From: an uncultured Acidobacteriia bacterium
GTDB taxonomy: Bacteria; Acidobacteriota; Terriglobia; Bryobacterales; Bryobacteraceae
Direction: 5' to 3'
Assembly: GCA_903909435.1 (NCBI GenBank)
Contig: CAIVVT010000050.1
Coordinates: forward strand, 1 to 64,000
Length of the DNA: 64,000 bases
In this document: one piece after another, positions 53,749 to 61,952 of the stretch
Position numbering within the stretch: the first letter of the stretch is position 1
Layout of the letters: each line of letters opens with the position of its first letter
Notes under the pieces: model-generated
Seen by the model: only the letters and a program-made list of their open reading frames with translations
What the model was told of the DNA's origin: nothing
Database searches by the model: none
Program-made: the position numbers and the translations under genes

Positions 53749-55046
53749 ACAACACTGGTGAATCGGTGGCGGCTGGTGCCGCAAAAGCGAGCGCTTTTAC
53801 CGGCAGAGTTGCCGTGTTACTCGGGCTGTTTGTGGCTTCTTCACCGGTTGCCTTGCCCGCGTCCACCCGTGCCGTCCACCAGATTTCCGACCCCCTGGTC
53901 CAGAAGGGCTTCGATCACTTCTACAACGTCGAGTATGCCGAGGCGGCCGATTTCTTCAAGCGCGCGGTGGATGCCGCACCGGGCGATGCCGACCGCTATA
54001 ACCACCTCTCCGAAGCGCTGCTTTTCGGCATGATGCACCGCGCCGGGGCGCTGGAAAGTCAGATGGTCACGGGCGGTAACTCCTTCTTGCGGCAGGCTAA
54101 GATGGAGCCCCGGCCGGAAGAGCAGGCCTTGTTTACCTCCTCTATTCAGAAAGTACTGGCAATGACCGGCAAGACGTTGGCGGCGAATCCGGCCAACGTA
54201 GACGCGCTGTATGCGCAGGGAGTCGCTATCGGCTTCCGCTCAACGTACAACTATCTGGTGAAGAAATCATGGCTCGATTCGCTGCGCGACGCGACGGCGG
54301 CCAGGAAACTGCACAACCGCGTGCTGGAACTCGACCCGTCGCGCGTCGATGCGCACATGCTGCAGGGTATGCACGACTACTTGATTGGCTCGCTACCGCT
54401 GGTCTATCGGATGCTGGGGTTCCTGGCGGGCTTTCACGGCGACAAGGACGAGGGAATTCGCAAGCTGCAACTGGTCGCTGAAAAGGGCGTATACAACAAA
54501 GTGGATGCGGAGATCCTGCTCAGCGTCATTTACCGCCGGGAGCGGCGCGCGGCAGAGGCGATTCCGATGCTCGAGAGCCTGCACACGCGGTTCCCGCGCA
54601 ACTTCCTGGTACTGTTCGAGTTGTCGCAGATGTACGCCGACATGGGCGAGCGGCCCAAGGCGCTGGCGGCGGTGGACAAAATCGAAAAACTGAAGATGTC
54701 GGGCGCGCCGGGCTTCCGGACGCTGCCCGAAGCGCGTATCCAGTTCGCCCGTGGCAACCTGCTGTTCTGGTTCGGGAACTTCGACAAAGCGGTCAGGGAA
54801 CTGGAACAGGCGACCGCGCACGCCGGCGAGTTGGACCCCAACTCGGGACCGTCCGCGTGGCTCCGCCTGGGACAATGCTACGACATCAAGGCGCGCCGGA
54901 CCGACGCGCTGCATAGCTACGAACAGGCGGTCGCCTTCACGCCCTCGGGGGACCCGGCCAAGGAAGCCCGCAAGTATTTGGACCAGGCGTTCAGCCTGGA
55001 GCAGATGAAAGAAATCCAGCGGGCAACGAAACTCCAGAAGCAATGA
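53745..55046 (+). CDS. Secreted TPR-like protein coupled to queG
   Basis: 433 residues. A signal-anchor-like hydrophobic segment (FTGRVAVLLGLFVASSPVAL) near residue 25 is followed by TPR-type helix pairs: FDHFYNVEYAEAADFFKRAV, AAPGDADRYNHLSEALLFGM, then NPANVDALYAQGVAIGFRST, LELDPSRVDAHMLQGMHDYL and ELEQATAHAGELDP. It starts inside the queG stop (ATGA), so it is co-translated with it, though the functional link is unclear. Periplasmic localisation is inferred. The frame extends upstream to 53688 within queG; ATG 53745 is preferred. Confidence 0.82.
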   Translation: MNNTGESVAAGAAKASAFTGRVAVLLGLFVASSPVALPASTRAVHQISDPLVQKGFDHFYNVEYAEAADFFKRAVDAAPGDADRYNHLSEALLFGMMHRAGALESQMVTGGNSFLRQAKMEPRPEEQALFTSSIQKVLAMTGKTLAANPANVDALYAQGVAIGFRSTYNYLVKKSWLDSLRDATAARKLHNRVLELDPSRVDAHMLQGMHDYLIGSLPLVYRMLGFLAGFHGDKDEGIRKLQLVAEKGVYNKVDAEILLSVIYRRERRAAEAIPMLESLHTRFPRNFLVLFELSQMYADMGERPKALAAVDKIEKLKMSGAPGFRTLPEARIQFARGNLLFWFGNFDKAVRELEQATAHAGELDPNSGPSAWLRLGQCYDIKARRTDALHSYEQAVAFTPSGDPAKEARKYLDQAFSLEQMKEIQRATKLQKQ

Positions 55047-55077
55047 CGGGCGGTTTGGGGCGGGGCTACAACCGAAG

Positions 55078-55102
55078 CGGAGCCGCGTCCGCCGGGGAGC
55101 GC
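55078..55102. repeat. Decayed single REP copy
   Basis: A 25-base sequence matching the left REP core of the queG element at 22 of 25 positions, lying between convergent genes (the TPR and the apiosidase-like gene), a normal REP location. Confidence 0.55.
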
Positions 55103-55118
55103 TGGACGCCCGGTCCGG

Positions 55119-56744
55119 TCACTTGCGCAGCAGCAGCGCCCAGTCGTTCCCATCCGGAGCGGCGGGAGACGTCCACACCGGGCCTTCCGCAGTCCCGATA
55201 GGCACCTTCTCGCCCGTCTGCGCGGCGAACCACTCTGCGCGGTAGCTTCCGGGCTTCAATTCCACACTGACCTTGCCACCCTTGGGCAGGTACACGGCGT
55301 AGGTTCTCCCCGGCTCAGCGACGCAGTACGCGCCGTTGTTGACCAGTTCATCGTGCGGCTCGGTCTTCCACCACTCGAAGCCGGTGAAGAAATCGACCAT
55401 GTGCGCATAACCGTTCAACATGGTGGTCGTGTCATCGCTGCGGCCGTTCATCCACCCACCGCCCGTATCGGGCCAGATGTTGGTCCCGCGCCGCGCGGTC
55501 TCTCCCGCAGTTCCGTACGCACCCGCCATGGCAATTTCCCAGGCCGTTCTGCGGAGCGTTTCCGCCGAGTCTCCAGGGGGCGCAGGAGCCCATTTCGGAT
55601 AGTGGTCCTCGTAGCCATACTCCTCGTTGGTCTGAGGAATAATCCGGCCCGTCTTCAACTGCAGTTGCCGCTCTTCGAGCATCAGCGCGTGCTGCCGCCG
55701 GGACCAGTCCTGGATGGAAGTAAACCCGAACCAGTCCGACGCGCGGTCCTGGTGTTCCCGGTGCACGGGATGGGTGGTCGCGAGGTGTTTGTAAGGGTCC
55801 CAACCTTCGAGCAGCGTTCCGGTCTCATGCGCCCACTTGTCGTCGCGGAAAGTGTCCAGGTCGTCTCCCAGATCCCAGGTTATGTTCGAAAACGCCGCTA
55901 GCCGCGCGGCCGCGTAGCGGATGTAACGGCGCTCGTCCTCGCTGCCGGGTACCGTGTGCACCATGCCATCGGCGATGTCGAAAATGACGGAAACCGTCAT
56001 GTCCCGTTCGCGCGCGAACCGCACCATACGCTCGAATTTCTGCCAGTGCGCGACGTTGAAGCGCGCGTAGTCGAAGCCGGGATGATCGAAGTCCTCGGCC
56101 TTCACCGCGGGCCACGGACTGAGGAAAACGTTGAACTCCGCCGTGTTCATGACGGGCTCGCCGTACATGGTGGAGACGCGCCCGCCGAGCAGCGTGCGAA
56201 CGCGGTTGATCTTCAGCCGGTGCAACCGCTCCAGACTGAAGTTGATGATGCGTTCGTCGCGCCACCCGACCAGAAAAAACGCGGTCGTGCCGTTGAAGTA
56301 ATAGTGCTCTCCGGTGCCTTCCCAAATGAAGTGCCAGCGGTAGTCCGGATCCACCCGGATGGGCCCGCGCCGGTGGCCGTCCACGGCTCGAAACCTGCCC
56401 TCATAGCTCTGCTGCATGCCGCCGGCTTTGTAGCTGACGGAGTAAGCGTAGTCACCCGCTGCCGATGGCATGAACCGGATGCGCTGAGTAGTGCCATCGG
56501 CGGAGTCGCAAAAGCCGTTTACCGTCAATCGCACGCTGGAACCCGCTTTGCCGAACGAGCCGGTCAGAGAAGCTTCCGTGAACGGATTCTGGACGCCCGA
56601 CGCGTCGGCGTGCACCGTGATCTCCACGTAGTCGTAAACGTCCACCGCGGGCGACGACTGGGAGAAAGTGATCGCGCTCTGGGATCCCCAGGCACCGCAA
56701 GCAGTGAGCACGGAGAAGAGCGCGACGCGCAGGGGACTTGGCAT
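55119..56744 (-). CDS. Secreted DUF5060/DUF4038 (apiosidase-like) glycoside hydrolase
   Basis: 541 residues. A signal peptide (PLRVALFSVLTACGAWG) is followed by a beta-sandwich DUF5060 domain (about 25-115: VDVYDYVEITVHADASGVQN, ASLTGSFGKAG, IRFMPSAAGDYAYSVSY), then a TIM-barrel-like DUF4038 region (about 125-440: YYFNGTTAFFLVGWRDERII, VIFDIADGMVHTV, NITWDLGDDLD, TNEEYGYEDHY) and a C-terminal domain resembling the putative collagen-binding/cap domain (GKVSVELKPGSYRAEWF). Members include apiosidases and related plant-polysaccharide enzymes; the substrate here is unknown. ATG 56744 precedes the signal peptide; 56765 and 56825 are alternatives. Confidence 0.85.
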   Translation of the reverse strand: MPSPLRVALFSVLTACGAWGSQSAITFSQSSPAVDVYDYVEITVHADASGVQNPFTEASLTGSFGKAGSSVRLTVNGFCDSADGTTQRIRFMPSAAGDYAYSVSYKAGGMQQSYEGRFRAVDGHRRGPIRVDPDYRWHFIWEGTGEHYYFNGTTAFFLVGWRDERIINFSLERLHRLKINRVRTLLGGRVSTMYGEPVMNTAEFNVFLSPWPAVKAEDFDHPGFDYARFNVAHWQKFERMVRFARERDMTVSVIFDIADGMVHTVPGSEDERRYIRYAAARLAAFSNITWDLGDDLDTFRDDKWAHETGTLLEGWDPYKHLATTHPVHREHQDRASDWFGFTSIQDWSRRQHALMLEERQLQLKTGRIIPQTNEEYGYEDHYPKWAPAPPGDSAETLRRTAWEIAMAGAYGTAGETARRGTNIWPDTGGGWMNGRSDDTTTMLNGYAHMVDFFTGFEWWKTEPHDELVNNGAYCVAEPGRTYAVYLPKGGKVSVELKPGSYRAEWFAAQTGEKVPIGTAEGPVWTSPAAPDGNDWALLLRK

Positions 56745-56836
56745 TTGAGGCAATTCTAACTCCATGCGGGCTGGTCCATGAATGCGGGGCGGCGCTGGAG
56801 CGCCCACGCGGCTCTGAAGAGCCACCCCACGGGGGA

Positions 56837-57940
56837 TTAGCGGGAGACTGCGCGAAAGCCCCGGCTGGGCGACGGTTCGAAATAGCCGCGCCGCGACGCC
56901 ACGGTGTAGCCCGCGCGCCGCAGCGATAGCCGTACCTCATGGAATCGTTCGTGAGTCACAGGCAGGCTGTGCGGGTAGTAGCCGAGCAGGTATTGCATGC
57001 GCAGGTCCCTTAGGATCTCCGCGAAGGCCCTGTCCAGATCCTTCGTGGTCCCTGGAAAGAACGTTCTCCCACCCGTCGAGTTCGAGAGCGAGGCGAGAGC
57101 GTGCTCGCCGCCGGTGTTGCGCCCTGGTTCCTCGGCCACGGGCACGATGATGACGGAGTAGATGATGGTGTCCGCGGCATGCGCGGCTTCGAGCGCCTGG
57201 AGGTAAGTGGTCTTCCCGAAGGTGTTGCCCCCGTCGCTCACAATCACTGCCACGTGTCTGCCATCCCGCGACTTCAGATCCTGCGCGCCAAAGCTGATGG
57301 CATCGTAGAGCGCCGTTGCGCCTTCGCTGCGCAGGCGGTTCAGGGCGCGCTCGATGCGTTCGGCACTACGCGTCCAGGACGCCTCCAGAGTGACGTCGGC
57401 GTTGAAAGAATACAGCGTTGCGGCGTCGCCCGGGTTGCCCGCCTGGAACAGCGAGCGGACAAAGGTGCGCACCGAATCGAGCTCCGTGCGATGCTCGCGC
57501 TGCGTGGAGCGGCTGCAATCGATCAGCAGGGCGACGCAGAGCGGTTTTTCCGTAGTCGCTTCAAACACGGCCACGTCTTGAGGGACGCCGTTATCGACGA
57601 TCTGGAAGTCGTCGCGCTTGAGATTGCCCGCCAGCTTCCCGTCCGCGTCGCGCACGGTAGCGAGCATCCTGACCAGCCGAACATCCGAGCGGAATACCGG
57701 CGTCTCGGCCTGATCGGAAACAGTGGACGATTCCGGCTTAAAGGGGATGACCGCGGCGGGCTCGGACTTGCCGGACTGGGGTCTGGCTGCCGGTGCCGGC
57801 GCGCCGGACTGGTTCTTCGCTTTCGGTTTGGCGACAGTCTGCGCGCCCGGTTCAAGGGGTCCCTGCTGTACAGCGGACCCCACCCCGGCGATCCCCGACG
57901 CGACCATAAACAGGCCGAAAAGACCGGCAGACGCCGTCAC
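56837..57940 (-). CDS. VWFA-related acidobacterial domain protein
   Basis: 367 residues. A signal peptide (TASAGLFGLFMVASGIAG) precedes a Pro/Ala/Lys-rich linker of about 50 residues (AKPKAKNQSGAPAPAARPQS), a Soli-type N-terminal strand region (DVRLVRMLATVRDADGKLAG, LKRDDFQIVDNGVPQDV) and a VWA domain with the MIDAS motif DCSRS and a conserved LYDAISFG. This matches the VWFA-related domain peculiar to Acidobacteriota. Start: GTG 57940 overlaps the stop of moaDE as TAGTG; an in-frame GTG at 57982 would add 14 residues. Its function is unknown; secreted adhesion or metal-dependent binding is likely. Confidence 0.88.
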   Translation of the reverse strand: MTASAGLFGLFMVASGIAGVGSAVQQGPLEPGAQTVAKPKAKNQSGAPAPAARPQSGKSEPAAVIPFKPESSTVSDQAETPVFRSDVRLVRMLATVRDADGKLAGNLKRDDFQIVDNGVPQDVAVFEATTEKPLCVALLIDCSRSTQREHRTELDSVRTFVRSLFQAGNPGDAATLYSFNADVTLEASWTRSAERIERALNRLRSEGATALYDAISFGAQDLKSRDGRHVAVIVSDGGNTFGKTTYLQALEAAHAADTIIYSVIIVPVAEEPGRNTGGEHALASLSNSTGGRTFFPGTTKDLDRAFAEILRDLRMQYLLGYYPHSLPVTHERFHEVRLSLRRAGYTVASRRGYFEPSPSRGFRAVSR

Positions 57941-58668
57941 TAGCGGCCTAAGACCGATGCGTCCCAATCCCCCTCCACCCACACGGCGCCATCTTCAAAA
58001 TGTTCCTTCTTCCAGATCGGCACCATCTGTTTGAGCCGCGTGATGCCTTCGGCGCAGGCTTCGAAGGCCGGCTTGCGGTGCGGCGCGGTGACGACGATGG
58101 CCACGCTGGTCTCACCGATTTCGACTCGCCCGAGCCGGTGCACCATGGCAATGCGATCTATCGCATGGGCGTCAGCAAGCGCACCGCCAATTTGCGCCAT
58201 GACGCGGATCGCCATCGCTTCATAGCACTCGTAGTCGAGATAAAGGGTTCGCCGGCCCTTGGTGTTGTTGCGCGTTACACCTTCAAAAACGACGAGCGCA
58301 CCGTCCTCCCCTCGCAAGAGGCGTTGCCCCAGGCTACGTGCGTCGAAAGCGTCACGAGTCAAAGCAAAGAAGTGCCCGTAGGGATCCTCGATGACCCGAG
58401 TCCACCGTTCAGAAGTGGCCCCCGTGCCGCCGCTGACCGGAGGCAGAAAGGCGACCTCGTCGTTCTCCTTGAGTTCGCATGTTGAGTCGCTGAACTGCTG
58501 ATTCACCGCAGTGACCAGCGAAGTGGCAATCTCTCCTAGGCGAGGGAAGCGGGAGGCATAGCGCTGGAACAAGCTGGAAACGGGCTCGCCCGCAGGGATC
58601 TCAGGCGAATCCTCTGCGAAGCCGGTGATATCCCGGGCGATACCGAAGAACAGTACGTGGACCTTCAC
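57940..58668 (-). CDS. MoaD-MoaE fusion molybdopterin synthase
   Basis: 242 residues. The first about 80 residues are MoaD (MKVHVLFFGIARDITGFAED, ending LPPVSGG), the small sulfur-carrier subunit, whose C-terminal Gly-Gly must normally be free for thiocarboxylation. It continues straight into MoaE (WTRVIEDPYGHFFALTRDAF, GALVVFEGVTRNNTKGR, HRLGRVEIGETSVAIV, MVPIWKKEHFEDG with the active-site lysines). A similar fusion, MoaX of mycobacteria, is cleaved after Gly-Gly. It converts precursor Z to molybdopterin. Other moa genes are not in the window. Confidence 0.93.
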   Translation of the reverse strand: MKVHVLFFGIARDITGFAEDSPEIPAGEPVSSLFQRYASRFPRLGEIATSLVTAVNQQFSDSTCELKENDEVAFLPPVSGGTGATSERWTRVIEDPYGHFFALTRDAFDARSLGQRLLRGEDGALVVFEGVTRNNTKGRRTLYLDYECYEAMAIRVMAQIGGALADAHAIDRIAMVHRLGRVEIGETSVAIVVTAPHRKPAFEACAEGITRLKQMVPIWKKEHFEDGAVWVEGDWDASVLGR

Positions 58669-58794
58669 TTTGCCTCATGCTACCAGACGCTTGCGGCACC
58701 TTCCGGGTTGCGAGATGCGAGTCGGAACGGCGTTCGCCAGTGTACGCGTTGGAAAGCAGCCCCGACAAGCCGCGGCGCTTCCGCATATCGTCTG

Positions 58795-59376
58795 TCAAGC
58801 CGGACCGAAAACCGCCTCAACTTCTCCACGAAACAGGGCAGCCAACTGGGTTCCCGGCGATTCGACCAGCCGGGCGTCGAAGATGAGTCTGAGCGACTCG
58901 TAGTACCAGCGCTGCTGGGTCCTGGGGCGCTTGAAGCGCTCCCACGCCCGCTCTCCGCAGCGTTCCAAGTCGTGCCGGATGGAGCGGATGTTATCGAGTT
59001 TGTCGGCGATGCTGAGCAGGAGAGCGGTCGTCTCGCCCGAGCCGAGCAAATCGAGCGTGTGCTGCTTGCGTCTCTCCCAGGTCCATAAGCCGTCGGGTTC
59101 GGTCGCAAACTCAACCAGCCGCGCTACGGTATCCCCGAAAACCGTGCGGATTTCCTCAATGGTTACGGGCGTGTCCTCGACGGTGTCGTGGAGCAGGGCG
59201 GCCACGGCCAGTTCGTCCGAGCAGCCGTGGTCGAGCAGAATCCTGGCCACGTTCAGCGGATGAATCAGGTACGGAATCCGCGAACCTTTGCGGAATTGCC
59301 CGGAGTGCGCGTCGTCGGCAAAGCGCAGTGCCGCGAAGATTGCCGCTTCGCCCTCGATCTCATTCCTTGAAGCCAT
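58795..59376 (-). CDS. HD-domain phosphohydrolase (SpoT-like small protein)
   Basis: 193 residues. It contains the HD motif in ELAVAALLHDTVEDTP (about residues 56-71) and the early HSGQFRKGSRIPYLIHPLNV (about 25-44) with another His and Asp, as in RelA/SpoT hydrolase domains and small alarmone hydrolases (Mesh1 type). LLLSIADKLDNIRSI also matches. No synthetase or regulatory domain is present, so it could be a stand-alone (p)ppGpp hydrolase (inference). The frame extends to 60294, but everything upstream of ATG 59376 is a shadow of cdsA. Confidence 0.82.
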   Translation of the reverse strand: MASRNEIEGEAAIFAALRFADDAHSGQFRKGSRIPYLIHPLNVARILLDHGCSDELAVAALLHDTVEDTPVTIEEIRTVFGDTVARLVEFATEPDGLWTWERRKQHTLDLLGSGETTALLLSIADKLDNIRSIRHDLERCGERAWERFKRPRTQQRWYYESLRLIFDARLVESPGTQLAALFRGEVEAVFGPA

Positions 59377-59435
59377 TTTGGTTGGATTTTTTGAGTATAC
59401 GACCGGAGCACCGCAGGGCCCAACGCGCACACCGG

Positions 59436-60227
59436 TCAGAGTTGGAGCCAGCCGGACTTGACCAGCCAGTAGACCACCGGGATGGAGAAGAGCGAGGAGT
59501 CCACCCGATCCAGCCATCCGCCATGGCCAGGCAGCAGATTTGAGCTGTCTTTGACGCCCGCTCCGCGCTTTATGGCCGACTCGCACAGGTCGCCCACCTG
59601 TCCAGCGGCATTCGCGATCACGCACAGCAGCACCGCTTCCCAGGCCGGCACGCCCGGAAACATGAAGTGCAGGAAGATGACCCCGGAGACGCCAGAGAAG
59701 ACCAGCGAGGCAGTGGTGCCCTCCCAGGTCTTGCCGGGGCTGATGGTGGGCGAGAGCTTGTGACGGCCGAAGTTCTTGCCCACATAATAAGCGGCGGAAT
59801 CGCCGAACCAGTTGATGGCGGCGGCAAACAGCAGCCACCAGGGGCTGATGGCGCGCAACTCGACGGCGCAGCGCCAACTGCCGAACACGTAGATCAACCC
59901 GAGCACCGAGCACGCGGTAATGGGCAGCACCCCGCCCAGATTGCCGTGGCGCAGGGAAAGCGCAAACGCGAGTAGCGCAAACAGCAACACGAACACGCCC
60001 ACCTGCCCCAGCGGGATCAGCAGGACGATGACACCGGCGACGTATCCGGTGAAGGTCCTGGTGAGGTTCTCGTACTGCGGGAAGGTGGCCGAGGAGATGC
60101 CCAGGAACTCGTAGTAGCAAAGTAGCGCCACTACCACCAGGGTTGCCTGGAACACCTGCTGGGGAGCGAAGCAGACGATGTAAAAGAAAAAGGGAGTGAG
60201 CAGGAGGCCGGTAATTAGGCGCTTCAT
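59436..60227 (-). CDS. cdsA: Phosphatidate cytidylyltransferase
   Basis: 263 residues with seven or eight membrane segments. Makes CDP-diacylglycerol from phosphatidic acid and CTP at the inner membrane. The family signature is complete: GDSAAYYVGKNFGRHKLSP, ISPGKTWEGT, and the C-terminal VGDLCESAIKRGAGVKDSSN, LLPGHGGWLDRVDS. Start ATG 60227 overlaps the uppS stop by ATGA; the frame extends to 60365 in a non-protein-like way. uppS-cdsA is a widely conserved pair. Confidence 0.95.
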   Translation of the reverse strand: MKRLITGLLLTPFFFYIVCFAPQQVFQATLVVVALLCYYEFLGISSATFPQYENLTRTFTGYVAGVIVLLIPLGQVGVFVLLFALLAFALSLRHGNLGGVLPITACSVLGLIYVFGSWRCAVELRAISPWWLLFAAAINWFGDSAAYYVGKNFGRHKLSPTISPGKTWEGTTASLVFSGVSGVIFLHFMFPGVPAWEAVLLCVIANAAGQVGDLCESAIKRGAGVKDSSNLLPGHGGWLDRVDSSLFSIPVVYWLVKSGWLQL

Positions 60228-61051
60228 CGGATGGGGGCGCTGACGGCTTCCGCCTCGGTAGCAGGGCTCGCTTGTGCCGGTCGCAGCCCCCCAAAGCGCC
60301 GGTCCCGCTTCTGATAAGCCGCGATGGCTTCCAGCAGGCAGGTCCGGTCGAAATCCGGCCAGCATATCTCCGTAACGTAAAGCTCGGCGTAGGCGATTTG
60401 CCAGAGCAGGAAGTTGCTGATTCGCATTTCTCCCGAGGTCCGGATCAGCAGGTCCGGTTCGAGCTGGCCGGCCGTATCGAGCTTGCTTTCGATGGCCTCC
60501 TCATCGACTACCAGGTTATCCAGCGTCCCCTCTTCGCGGGCCTCGGAGATCAGGCGGTTCACAGCGTCCACAATCTCAGTTCGGCCGCCGTAGTTGATCG
60601 CCAGGTTGAGGATCATGCCGGTATTCGAGCTGGTGATCTGAATGGCTTCACACAACTCCTGACGCACCTTAACGGGCAGGGCTTCCGTGTGCCCAATCAC
60701 GCGCATGCGGATGTTATTGGCCATCAACCGCGGCACTTCGCGGCTCAAATAATAGGTCAGCAGCCGCCAGAGTGTGTCCACTTCGGACTTGGGCCGCTTC
60801 CAGTTCTCCTTGGAGAACGCGTACAGCGTCAGGCTTTGCAGTCCAAGTCGCGCGCAGGTCTCCACCGCCACTCGCACAGGCTCCACACCGGCCCGATGGC
60901 CGGCGACACGGGGCAGATTGCGACGCCTCGCCCAGCGGCCGTTGCCATCCATAATGACGGCCACGTGCGCAGGCATGCGCGCTGGATCGAGCGAGCACGC
61001 AAGCTCCCATTCCCGGTTACCGGGCTCCAGGATCTCCAACAGGGCCTTCAT
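60224..61051 (-). CDS. uppS: Isoprenyl transferase (undecaprenyl diphosphate synthase)
   Basis: 275 residues. Extends farnesyl diphosphate with cis-isopentenyl units to the lipid carrier for cell-wall synthesis. The catalytic motif is IMDGNGRWARRRNLPRVAGH (about 34-53) with Asp, Gly-Asn-Gly and Arg residues in place, followed by LTLYAFSKENWKRP and the C-terminal DLLIRTSGEMRISNFLLWQI and ELYVTEICWPDF. The stop overlaps the cdsA start. AGGAAG precedes the ATG. Family assignment is firm. Confidence 0.95.
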   Translation of the reverse strand: MKALLEILEPGNREWELACSLDPARMPAHVAVIMDGNGRWARRRNLPRVAGHRAGVEPVRVAVETCARLGLQSLTLYAFSKENWKRPKSEVDTLWRLLTYYLSREVPRLMANNIRMRVIGHTEALPVKVRQELCEAIQITSSNTGMILNLAINYGGRTEIVDAVNRLISEAREEGTLDNLVVDEEAIESKLDTAGQLEPDLLIRTSGEMRISNFLLWQIAYAELYVTEICWPDFDRTCLLEAIAAYQKRDRRFGGLRPAQASPATEAEAVSAPIR

Positions 61052-61311
61052 TGGTGGTCAACTTCCTTTCAATCTTACCCCATGCAGTGAAAGACGTTCC
61101 GCAACGAGGCGGTATTCAGCCGCATTCGAGAAAGATGCCAACTCTCCGCCTGCGATTTCGGGACGAGGGCGTTAGGCTCCTGCGCGCAACCAGCTTTTTG
61201 TTCTTGATTTCAGACAAAAACATCGAGTTACCCCTCGCGTTTGTAACTGAAATGCAATAGGCTTGTCTCGTAATTGACATAAACCAATTTCGGAGCGAGC
61301 GGAGGTGGCCA

Positions 61312-61911
61312 ATGTGGCTGCGAATCACGGCGGTGTTCTTAGTTGCGGGCGCTGGGCTGCTGGCAGAAGACTCCGCAACTCTCGGCCTGGTGATTCGCAA
61401 GGGCGCAACGGTATCCGCGGTAGTCCGGGAGTCCTTTGAGGCAGACACCGCGCTGGGCGTCCAGAGCTCGTTCAGAGACGCGAAATGGGTCCTGGTGTGG
61501 CGGGACGAAGGGAGTTCCTCCGCTTCCGAATCGTACGACCGGCTGATCGTGGTGGCGTTCAAAGGCGATTGCTCGACGGTGATGCCCAAGTCTGCTTACG
61601 GCAACGGCCCGTTGGGTTGGACCAGCACATCAGGCGACCGGGTCTTGCCGTTCATCGGAATCGACTGTGACCGGGTGAAAGCTGCGTTGATGGCACCGGA
61701 AGGCTGGCCGCATTCCATTATTCCCTCGGGGTTGCTCGCCAGGGCGTTGAGCCACGTGGCATTGCACGAGATCTACCACGTGCTCTCCGAGCGCAAGCAC
61801 CACGACGCCGAGGGGCTGTTCAAGGCCGAATACTCGCCCAGCGACCTGCTCGCCCCTGTCGCCATGCGGCCCGCCGGACTGGCCGAGATTGCGGGTCTTC
61901 CAAAGCGTTAA
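61312..61911 (+). CDS. Small secreted protein with HExxH motif (unknown family)
   Basis: 199 residues. The signal peptide (MWLRITAVFLVAGAGLLA) precedes a domain with no known family. Near residue 150 it has SHVALHEIYHVLSERKHHDAEGLF, in which HEIYH is a HExxH zinc-protease motif embedded in a helix and the downstream HH-D could supply a further ligand. The rest is alpha/beta (VIRKGATVSAVVRESF, YDRLIVVAFKGDC). Cysteines in KGDC and GIDC may pair. GGAGG lies 7 bases before the ATG. It is divergent from uppS and convergent with the DUF885 gene; a secreted peptidase is an inference only. Confidence 0.7.
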   Translation: MWLRITAVFLVAGAGLLAEDSATLGLVIRKGATVSAVVRESFEADTALGVQSSFRDAKWVLVWRDEGSSSASESYDRLIVVAFKGDCSTVMPKSAYGNGPLGWTSTSGDRVLPFIGIDCDRVKAALMAPEGWPHSIIPSGLLARALSHVALHEIYHVLSERKHHDAEGLFKAEYSPSDLLAPVAMRPAGLAEIAGLPKR

Positions 61912-61952
61912 AGCGCCAGGACCTGTGTGCGGCACGCAGGTATCGCCGCCAC

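Noticed and set aside
59377-60294. N-terminal half of a 499-codon frame ending in the HD protein
   Set aside because: This part lies over cdsA in another frame and reads as a low-complexity shadow. The HD protein begins at ATG 59376.
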